Of a stretch of DNA of 64,000 nt, positions 57,496-64,000 are shown one piece after another. The position numbers and the translations under genes were made by a program. Every line of letters starts with the position of its first letter. Within the stretch, counting starts at the first letter, position 1. The notes beneath the pieces are model-generated. The model saw only the letters and a list, made by a program, of their open reading frames with translations, was not told the DNA's origin and did no database searches. The DNA comes from Neobacillus massiliamazoniensis (GTDB taxonomy: Bacteria > Bacillota > Bacilli > Bacillales > Cytobacillaceae): contig NZ_CVRB01000001.1 of the NCBI RefSeq assembly GCF_001048695.1, positions 310,001 to 374,000 of the forward strand, given 5' to 3'.

Positions 57496-58053
57496 TTATA
57501 CTTCTAAAATTTCTTTTTCTTTGTCTTTTGTAATTTGATCGATTTTATTAATATTTTCATCTGTTATTTTTTGTATATCAGTTGAATATCCTCGATGCTC
57601 ATCTTCCGTAATTTCACCATTTTTCTCTAACTTTTTCAAATCATCGTTAGCATCACGACGAATATTGCGGATTGCCACTTTTGCTTCTTCTGATTCCTTT
57701 TTCACAACTTTTACTAGTTCTTTGCGACGTTCCTCTGTTAATTGTGGAATAGCGATACGAATAACCATTCCATCATTTGATGGATTTAATCCTAGATCGG
57801 ATTTAAGGATGGCTTTTTCGATATCACCAAGAATCGACTTATCATATGGCTGGATGAGAAGAAGTCTTGCTTCAGGTGTAGAAATACCGGCTACCTGATT
57901 GACCGGAGTTGGCGCACCATAATAATCAACTGTAATCCGGTCTAACAGAGAAGCACTTGCCCTTCCGGCACGGATACTAGCAAGCTCACGTGTATAGGAC
58001 TGAATGGCTTTCGTCATTCGATCTTTCGTATTAGTAATAACTTGTTTTGGCAT
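57496..58053 (-). CDS. frr: Ribosome recycling factor
   Basis: A 185-residue tRNA-shaped factor that splits the post-termination ribosome with EF-G. The full family match includes [28 protein letters not shown] and the C-terminal helix region. The ATG overlaps the pyrH stop by one base (TAATG), so it is coupled. A terminator follows. Confidence 0.97.
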   Translation of the reverse strand: MPKQVITNTKDRMTKAIQSYTRELASIRAGRASASLLDRITVDYYGAPTPVNQVAGISTPEARLLLIQPYDKSILGDIEKAILKSDLGLNPSNDGMVIRIAIPQLTEERRKELVKVVKKESEEAKVAIRNIRRDANDDLKKLEKNGEITEDEHRGYSTDIQKITDENINKIDQITKDKEKEILEV

Positions 58054-58778
58054 TAGTTTTTCCCCCTCACAATTGTTCCAATTTTTTCGCCCATAATCGC
58101 GCGTTTAATATTACCTTGTTCCATAATAGAGAATACAATAAGTGGAATATCATTATCCATACATAAGGAAGAAGCAGTTGAATCCATTACAGCCAATCCT
58201 TCTTTCAGCACATCTAAATATGATAATTCCTCATATTTTGTTGCATTTTCATCAACTTTCGGGTCTGCAGAATAGACGCCATCAACATTATTTTTTGCCA
58301 TTAAGATGACTTCAGCATCAATTTCTGCCGCTCTCAGAGCAGCTGTTGTATCGGTTGAGAAATATGGATTACCCGTACCGGCCGCAAAAATCACGACACG
58401 TTTCTTCTCCAAGTGTCTGATAGCACGACGTCTTATATATGGTTCAGCGACCTGGCGCATTTCTATTGAAGTTTGTACTCGTGATTCAATCCCTAATTGC
58501 TCCAAACTGTCTTGAAGAGCTAATGAATTCATAACTGTGGCAAGCATCCCCATATAATCAGCAGTAGCACGGTCCATTCCCATTTCACTGCCGATTTTCC
58601 CTCGCCAAATATTACCTCCGCCTACAACAACGGCCACCTCTACTCCAAGTTCAGCAATTTCCTTTACCTGACTAGCAATTGATTTAATAACGGCAGGTTT
58701 AATTCCAAAGCTTGATTCACCTGCAAGTGCCTCTCCGCTTAATTTTAATACTACGCGTTTGTACTTAGGATCGCTCAT
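58053..58778 (-). CDS. pyrH: UMP kinase
   Basis: Phosphorylates UMP to UDP. A 241-residue bacterial-type amino-acid-kinase-fold enzyme with [24 protein letters not shown] and the [17 protein letters not shown] motif. The ATG has GGAGG 5-6 nt upstream. A stem-loop at 58820-58850 lies between tsf and pyrH, so pyrH-frr may have an extra promoter or reduced read-through. Confidence 0.97.
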   Translation of the reverse strand: MSDPKYKRVVLKLSGEALAGESSFGIKPAVIKSIASQVKEIAELGVEVAVVVGGGNIWRGKIGSEMGMDRATADYMGMLATVMNSLALQDSLEQLGIESRVQTSIEMRQVAEPYIRRRAIRHLEKKRVVIFAAGTGNPYFSTDTTAALRAAEIDAEVILMAKNNVDGVYSADPKVDENATKYEELSYLDVLKEGLAVMDSTASSLCMDNDIPLIVFSIMEQGNIKRAIMGEKIGTIVRGKN

Positions 58779-58815
58779 ATAAACCTCCGAATATGGTTAT
58801 GTATAGTTATTAGCC

Positions 58816-58850
58816 TTTAAAAATAGGGAACACGCTGTGTCCCCTATTTA
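58816..58850 (-). terminator. Stem-loop between tsf and pyrH
   Basis: On the minus strand, AAATAGGGGACAC and GTGTTCCCTATTT pair around AGC and are followed by TTAAAGG. The T tract is short, so it may be a partial terminator. Confidence 0.65.
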
Positions 58851-58929
58851 TAAGCTTATGACAGTAGCATTCCCTTTTAGCAATGTGGGAATAGACTAAA
58901 ATGTTTTTAAGCCCGAGAATATTTGACTA

Positions 58930-59814
58930 TTATTTTTTAATTTGATTCATAACTTCTTCAGCGAAGTTTTCTTCACGCTTCTCTAACCCTTCGCCAACTT
59001 CATAACGTACGAATTCACGGATCGTTCCACCCTTAGATTGAACGAATTGGCGAACTTTTTGATCAGGATTTTTAACGAATGCTTGATCAAGAACACAAAC
59101 ATCTTCAAAATATTTGCTAAGGCGGCCTTCAACCATTTTTTCAACGATATTGGCAGGCTTGCCTTCATTAAGTGCTTGTTGAGTAAGAACTTGACGCTCA
59201 TGCTCAACTTCTTCTTGAGACACTTGGTCACGAGAAACGTATTTAGGGTTAAGTGCAGCAATATGCATAGAAACATCCTTCGCTGCATCAGCATCAGTGG
59301 TGCCTTCAATAACTGTTAATACTCCAATGCGGCCGCCCATATGTAGGTAAGCACCAAATGCATCGTTATCAGTTTTTGATAATACTTCAAAACGACGAAG
59401 GGATAATTTTTCACCAATTTTTGCAATAGCAGAATTAATATGCTCCTCAACAGTAGCACCGTTTTCCATTGTTTGAGAAAGTGCAGTTTCTACATTTGCA
59501 GGTTTATTTTTTAGAAGGTGTGCAGAAAGCTCTTTAACAAGTGTTTGGAAGCCTTCATTCTTCGCAACAAAATCAGTTTCAGAGTTTACTTCAAGAATAA
59601 CTGCATCGTTGCCTTCAGTTAAAATGTTAGTGATCCCTTCAGCAGCGATACGATCTGCTTTCTTCGCAGCTTTAGCAATCCCTTTTTCACGTAAAAAATC
59701 AATAGCTTTCTCCATGTCACCAGCGGTTTCTGTCAGTGCCTTTTTACAATCCATCATTCCAGCACCTGTTTTCTCACGCAATTCTTTTACCATTTGAGCA
59801 GTAATATTTGCCAT
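58930..59814 (-). CDS. tsf: Elongation factor Ts
   Basis: Nucleotide-exchange factor for EF-Tu. A 294-residue protein with the N-terminal UBA-like domain ([18 protein letters not shown]) and the core [14 protein letters not shown]. The ATG has AAGGAGG 9 nt upstream. It follows rpsB across a terminator-like hairpin, which is common for rpsB-tsf. Confidence 0.97.
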   Translation of the reverse strand: MANITAQMVKELREKTGAGMMDCKKALTETAGDMEKAIDFLREKGIAKAAKKADRIAAEGITNILTEGNDAVILEVNSETDFVAKNEGFQTLVKELSAHLLKNKPANVETALSQTMENGATVEEHINSAIAKIGEKLSLRRFEVLSKTDNDAFGAYLHMGGRIGVLTVIEGTTDADAAKDVSMHIAALNPKYVSRDQVSQEEVEHERQVLTQQALNEGKPANIVEKMVEGRLSKYFEDVCVLDQAFVKNPDQKVRQFVQSKGGTIREFVRYEVGEGLEKREENFAEEVMNQIKK

Positions 59815-59890
59815 TCTAAATATTCCTCCTTTATTTTACTATGTATCCATATCTTAGCCAATCTGGTTTAAGTTAATCCGATAATCTTCC

Positions 59891-59931
59891 TTAAAAAAAG
59901 GTGATAAAGGGGCTCCCTCTTATCACCTTTT
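59891..59931 (-). terminator. Hairpin between rpsB and tsf
   Basis: On the minus strand, AAAAGGTGATAA and TTATCACCTTTT pair around a 12-nt loop and are followed by TTTAAGG. It is probably a partial terminator that lets rpsB exceed tsf. Confidence 0.8.
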
Positions 59932-59948
59932 AATGTCTAGATTACCAA

Positions 59949-60665
<717 letters not shown>

Positions 60666-60686
60666 CTAGTGGTTTTGTTTTTCCTC

Positions 60687-60750
60687 CGCTTATTTCATTT
60701 TTAAACAGAAACTGTTGAATAACAGCACCGTCTGTTTAAATCTATAAGCG
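60687..60750 (-). promoter_or_regulatory. Structured rpsB leader
   Basis: On the minus strand three nested pairings occur: CGCTTA (60745-60750) with TAAGCG (60687-60692), TTTAAACAGA (60731-60740) with TCTGTTTAAA (60700-60709), and CTGTT with AACAG (60712-60725). The 3' arm of the outer stem lies at the GGAGG-like element upstream of rpsB. It fits autoregulation by S2, but no S2-binding motif was tested. Confidence 0.6.
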
Positions 60751-60771
60751 TGTGTATTAACACCATGTCAT

Positions 60772-60800
60772 AATATAGCACATGTCGAATAAACAATCAA
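60772..60800 (-). promoter_or_regulatory. sigma-A promoter of rpsB
   Basis: On the minus strand, -35 TTGATT (60795-60800), a 17-nt spacer and -10 TATATT (60772-60777) lie about 20 nt upstream of the structured leader. Confidence 0.7.
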
Positions 60801-60822
60801 GTTTCTCGTTAATAAAAATAAG

Positions 60823-60945
60823 AGGATATCCCAAAAGGGTCTACCTCTCGCTCAACATTCAATATATCGTCGCTTATTAAGCGAAGTTCAACTATATATT
60901 GTAGGTTGAGGGTTCTGACCCTTTGTTTGAGACATCCTCTTAATC
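60823..60945. repeat. Hairpin repeat C, copy 2 (probable codY terminator)
   Basis: About 123 bp, inverted relative to copy 1 at 28058-28180 and about 80 percent identical by eye after reversal. The ends TAAGAGGATATCCCAAAA and TTTGAGACATCCTCTTAA pair. On the minus strand it starts within 4 nt of the codY stop and ends in TTATTTTTATT, so it should terminate the clp-codY transcript. Confidence 0.85.
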
Positions 60946-60948
60946 CAT

Positions 60949-61728
60949 TTATTTAGATCTTAACTTATCAAGCTCAAGGAGGAATTTATCGTTTAATACT
61001 TTAATATATGTTCCTTTCATGCCTAAGGAACGTGACTCGATAACGCCTGCGCTTTCAAGCTTTCTTAATGCGTTTACGATGACAGAACGAGTAATTCCAA
61101 CACGGTCAGCAATTTTCGATGCAACTAATAATCCTTCATGGCCGTTTAGTTCTTCAAAAATGTGCTCAATCGCTTCAAGTTCACTATATGATAAGGAACT
61201 GATCGCCATTTGTACGACTGCTTTGCTTCTAGCTTCTTCTTCAATTTCCTCAGCTTTTTCACGCAAAATTTCCATTCCGACAACAGTCGCACCATATTCA
61301 GCAAGAATCAAATCATCATCCTGGAATTTATCGTGCAATCTTGCAAGAATTAATGTACCAAGACGTTCCCCTCCGCCAATAATTGGAACAATTGTTGTTA
61401 GACCTTCACTAAATAGATCACTATTTTCAACTGGGAACGCAGTGTACTCACTTTCCACACCAATATTAGATGAAGTTTCACGGATATTAAACAATCCTTG
61501 TGTATACTCCTCCGGGAATTGACGATCTTCTAACATTTTCTTCATACGCTCGTTTTCAATTTGCTGATAAACAGAAAAGCCTAAAAGCTTACCACGACGA
61601 CTTACGATGAAAACATTGGCTTCAATAATTTCACTTGATGTTTCAGCCATTTCTTTAAAATTGACCGGTTTTCCAGCTGCTTTTTGCAATAATGCATTAA
61701 TTTTTCTAGTTTTTGTAAGTAAATCCAT
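60949..61728 (-). CDS. codY: GTP-sensing transcriptional pleiotropic regulator CodY
   Basis: A 259-residue global regulator that represses nutrient-starvation genes when bound to GTP and branched-chain amino acids. The N-terminal GAF domain (about 1-155) is followed by a C-terminal winged helix ([32 protein letters not shown]). The ATG has AGGAGG 9 nt upstream. It is the last gene of the hslV-hslU-codY group. The gap to hslU contains a MITE, and the gap to rpsB contains repeat C, the rpsB promoter and leader. Confidence 0.98.
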   Translation of the reverse strand: MDLLTKTRKINALLQKAAGKPVNFKEMAETSSEIIEANVFIVSRRGKLLGFSVYQQIENERMKKMLEDRQFPEEYTQGLFNIRETSSNIGVESEYTAFPVENSDLFSEGLTTIVPIIGGGERLGTLILARLHDKFQDDDLILAEYGATVVGMEILREKAEEIEEEARSKAVVQMAISSLSYSELEAIEHIFEELNGHEGLLVASKIADRVGITRSVIVNALRKLESAGVIESRSLGMKGTYIKVLNDKFLLELDKLRSK

Positions 61729-61773
61729 GTGTTTCTTCCTCCTAATTAGCTACAACCATTATTAAATTTTATT

Positions 61774-61877
61774 ATTATGTTGGCCCTGTAAACTTGCTTG
61801 TTGATTTCCGCTCCAGGAGCTTGCTTCAATCAACATATCGGCAAAATCAACAATGAGTTTAACATAGCCATTTTGTT
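61774..61877. mobile_element. MITE copy 4 (short form) between hslU and codY
   Basis: An 88-bp element (61782-61869). The left end GGCCCTGTAAAC is followed by TGTTGATTTCCGCTCC, and the right end is ATCAACAATGAGTTTAACATAGCC. The GC-rich core is deleted. The flanking 8-mers ATTATGTT and ATTTTGTT agree at 7 of 8 positions. It lies 53 nt upstream of the codY start, within the clp-codY operon. Confidence 0.82.
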
Positions 61878-61949
61878 AATACGATCGTTAAGACGTATTA
61901 ACTATATCTAGACTGAATGTTTATTATTTATTTACAACAAACATCATTC

Positions 61950-63353
61950 CTATAAAATGAACTGGCTTAAATCTTTATTTTTGGAAATAGCACCAAGCTT
62001 ATCATCCACATATTGTGGTGTAATAGTGATTTTCTCCATTGAAATGTCGGGCGCTTCGAAGGATAAATCCTCTAAAAGCTTTTCCAAAATGGTATGAAGT
62101 CTTCTAGCCCCAATATTATCGGTATTTTGATTCACTTCAAAAGCGATTTCAGCTATTCTACGAATAGCTTCGTCAGAAAATTCAATTTGTATACCTTCTG
62201 TTCCTAATAATGCCTGATATTGTTTAATTAAGGCATTATCCGGTTCCACTAAAATTCGATAGAAATCCTCAATCGTTAATTTAGTTAATTCTACACGAAT
62301 TGGGAATCGGCCTTGAAGCTCAGGAATTAAGTCTGAAGGTTTAGCCATATGAAATGCACCTGCGGCAATAAATAAAACATGGTCCGTTTTGATGGAGCCG
62401 TATTTTGTTACAACCGTAGAGCCCTCGACTACAGGTAAGATATCTCTCTGGACTCCTTCACGAGATACATCCGCTGAAGAACCGCCGGAATTTTTACTCG
62501 CAATTTTATCAATTTCATCGATAAAAATGATTCCGTTTTGTTCAGCTCGAAAAATTGCTTCTTGTGTAACCTCATCCATATCAATGAGCTTCTGGGCTTC
62601 TTCATTCGTTAGAACCTTTCTTGCTTCACGAACGGTTAGTTTCCTTTTCTTCCGTTTTTTTGGCATCAAGTTACTCAGAGCATCCTGCATATTCATTCCC
62701 ATTTGTTCGATGCCGGAACCTTGAAGGAGATCAAACATTGACGGCGTTTGCTCTTCCACTTCAATTGATACTATTTCATTTTCAAGCTCTCCAAGCGCGA
62801 GCCTTTCCTTGAGAACTTTTCGTTTCTCAGTTGCAGAATAATCTTCTTGCTGCGGCTCTTGTTCATTTGAAGAACCTCCGCCTCCAAACAGCATTTCTAG
62901 CGGATTTTTATAATTATTAGCCTTTTTAGACGATGGAACTAATAAATCCACAAGCCTAGCATTCGCATTCTCTTCAGCTCGTTCCTTCACACTTAACATT
63001 CGTTCCTCTTTCACGAGTCTAACTGAGGTTTCTACAAGATCACGCACCATTGATTCTACATCACGGCCGACATATCCAACCTCTGTGAATTTAGTCGCTT
63101 CAACCTTTATAAATGGTGCTCCAACTATTTTGGCAATTCTTCTAGCGATTTCTGTTTTACCGACACCTGTTGGGCCTATCATCAAGATATTTTTAGGAAT
63201 GATTTCATCCCGAAGCTTCTCATTTAGTAAATCTCGTCTATAACGATTCCTTAGTGCTACTGCCACTGCCTTTTTTGCATCCTTTTGCCCAATGATATAT
63301 TGGTCAAGTCTTTCAACAATTTGGCGTGGGGTTAGATTCGTTGTTCTTCCCAT
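61950..63353 (-). CDS. hslU: HslU/ClpY ATPase subunit
   Basis: AAA+ unfoldase of the HslUV (ClpYQ, CodXW) protease. A 467-residue protein with Walker [10 protein letters not shown], Walker B FIDEIDKI and an intermediate domain (about 110-240), ending in the [12 protein letters not shown] tail that docks into HslV. I chose the ATG at 63353 ([23 protein letters not shown]), with AAAGGAG upstream; a longer frame of 21 codons overlaps the hslV end. It starts 20 nt after hslV. Confidence 0.97.
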   Translation of the reverse strand: MGRTTNLTPRQIVERLDQYIIGQKDAKKAVAVALRNRYRRDLLNEKLRDEIIPKNILMIGPTGVGKTEIARRIAKIVGAPFIKVEATKFTEVGYVGRDVESMVRDLVETSVRLVKEERMLSVKERAEENANARLVDLLVPSSKKANNYKNPLEMLFGGGGSSNEQEPQQEDYSATEKRKVLKERLALGELENEIVSIEVEEQTPSMFDLLQGSGIEQMGMNMQDALSNLMPKKRKKRKLTVREARKVLTNEEAQKLIDMDEVTQEAIFRAEQNGIIFIDEIDKIASKNSGGSSADVSREGVQRDILPVVEGSTVVTKYGSIKTDHVLFIAAGAFHMAKPSDLIPELQGRFPIRVELTKLTIEDFYRILVEPDNALIKQYQALLGTEGIQIEFSDEAIRRIAEIAFEVNQNTDNIGARRLHTILEKLLEDLSFEAPDISMEKITITPQYVDDKLGAISKNKDLSQFIL

Positions 63354-63373
63354 GTCTATCTCTCTCCTTTCGG

Positions 63374-63916
63374 TTATAGCTCTTCCACAATAATGTTTTG
63401 GTTCGTATAAACACATATTTCAGCAGCTATTTCCAAAGAGGCTTTGGCAATTTCCTTCGCAGATAAATGGTCACCAGCGAATTTTTTAAGAGAACGCCCT
63501 GCGGCTAATGCATAATTACCACCAGAACCAATCGCAAGAATTCCGTCATCTGGTTCAATGACTTCTCCAGTACCTGAAACAAGAAGTAAATATTCACGAT
63601 TCATTACGATCAACATCGCCTCAAGTTTCCTAAGCATTTTGTCGTTTCGCCATTCTTTGGCGAGCTCAACTGCTGCCCTTTGGAGATTTCCATTGTATTC
63701 CTCTAATTTTCCCTCAAAAAGTTCGAATAAGGTAAATGCATCAGCAACAGAGCCGGCAAATCCAGCCAATACTTTCCCATTAAATATCTTTCTTACTTTT
63801 CTTGCAGTGTGTTTCATCACAACAGCGTTACCGAATGTTACTTGCCCGTCCCCAGACATAGCACATTCTCCATTATGTTGAATCGCAAATATCGTGGTAG
63901 CATGGAATTGATCCAT
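63374..63916 (-). CDS. hslV: HslV/ClpQ peptidase subunit
   Basis: Proteasome-like peptidase of HslUV. A 180-residue protein with core motifs [28 protein letters not shown] and [17 protein letters not shown]. The N-terminus is [10 protein letters not shown], so the catalytic Thr (Thr7, aligned with Thr2 of the E. coli precursor) is preceded by a six-residue leader. B. subtilis ClpQ has Ser at positions 2-3 and has been described as an N-terminal serine protease; no Ser is here. The ATG has AAGGAGG 9 nt upstream. codV (xerC), its usual neighbour, would lie beyond the window. Confidence 0.96.
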   Translation of the reverse strand: MDQFHATTIFAIQHNGECAMSGDGQVTFGNAVVMKHTARKVRKIFNGKVLAGFAGSVADAFTLFELFEGKLEEYNGNLQRAAVELAKEWRNDKMLRKLEAMLIVMNREYLLLVSGTGEVIEPDDGILAIGSGGNYALAAGRSLKKFAGDHLSAKEIAKASLEIAAEICVYTNQNIIVEEL

Positions 63917-64000
63917 AAAATGGTCCCTCCTTCTGGGAGTTTTCTACTTAGACAATCAATGACGCTTCGTATCTTTCACGATTCTTGTTAGAACTATTTA
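63917..64000 (-). other. hslV upstream edge, no gene recognised
   Basis: The final 84 nt hold only the hslV ribosome-binding site and AT-rich sequence. In B. subtilis codV ends just upstream of clpQ. The short minus-strand frames here do not show the HPRA-type C-terminus of XerC/CodV, so I do not call a partial gene. Confidence 0.4.

Noticed and set aside
61019..61522. 167-residue plus-strand open frame inside codY
   Set aside because: It is a codon shadow of the well-identified codY gene.
63917..64000. C-terminus of codV/xerC
   Set aside because: No frame shows the conserved tyrosine-recombinase end; the gene would lie beyond the window.

Overview
The window is a chromosomal segment of a low-GC, endospore-forming Firmicute of the family Bacillaceae. 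Gene content and order follow the Bacillus subtilis codV-clpQ ... miaB-ymcA region, and sporulation genes are present (spoVS, spoIIIE, spoVFA/B, ymxH, ylxY). I cannot fix the genus from sequence alone. All 56 protein genes I support lie on the minus strand, so transcription runs from high to low coordinates. No rRNA, tRNA, CRISPR array, prophage or complete insertion sequence was seen.

Layout in transcription order. 63.9-60.9 kb: hslV-hslU protease and the regulator codY. 60.7-57.5 kb: translation and nucleotide genes rpsB, tsf, pyrH, frr. 57.3-53.0 kb: envelope and isoprenoid genes uppS, cdsA, dxr, rasP. 52.9-48.5 kb: polC. 48.2-40.6 kb: rimP-nusA-rnpM-ylxQ-infB-ylxP-rbfA-truB-ribC-rpsO. 40.4-35.2 kb: pnp, ylxY, mlpA, ymxH. 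35.0-29.98 kb: dipicolinate synthase genes with asd-dapG-dapA, which share the aspartate-to-dihydrodipicolinate route. 29.9-24.5 kb: rnjB, tepA, ylzJ, spoIIIE. 24.2-18.6 kb: a GntR regulator and a nucleoside-type ABC importer (nupNOPQ-like). 18.3-10.5 kb: M16 peptidase pair, ymfI, ymfJ, ymfK, rodZ, pgsA, cinA. 9.8-5.5 kb: recA, rny, ymdB, spoVS. 4.9-0.06 kb: korA-korB, miaB, ymcA.

Departures from the B. subtilis order are informative. The large flagellar/chemotaxis operon between codY and rpsB is absent. proS is absent between rasP and polC. A ferredoxin oxidoreductase pair (korAB) sits where B. subtilis has tdh-kbl. An ABC importer sits where B. subtilis has ymfD-ymfE.

The least ordinary material is intergenic. 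(1) There is a family of four miniature inverted-repeat elements; three keep recognisable 8-bp target duplications, and three sit just beyond terminator-like hairpins. (2) A palindromic repeat starts directly at the stop codon of several genes, and its inner stem changes sequence while keeping its pairing. (3) Two copies of a ~120-bp hairpin repeat act as probable terminators of rnjB and codY. (4) A 21-bp tandem array with a 124-bp higher-order period lies upstream of recA. Regulatory sites visible by eye include a LexA box and promoter at recA, strong promoters at rny, rnjB, miaB and rpsB, two cre-like (CcpA) sites at korA and nupN, a GntR-type palindrome at ymfC, and a structured rpsB leader.
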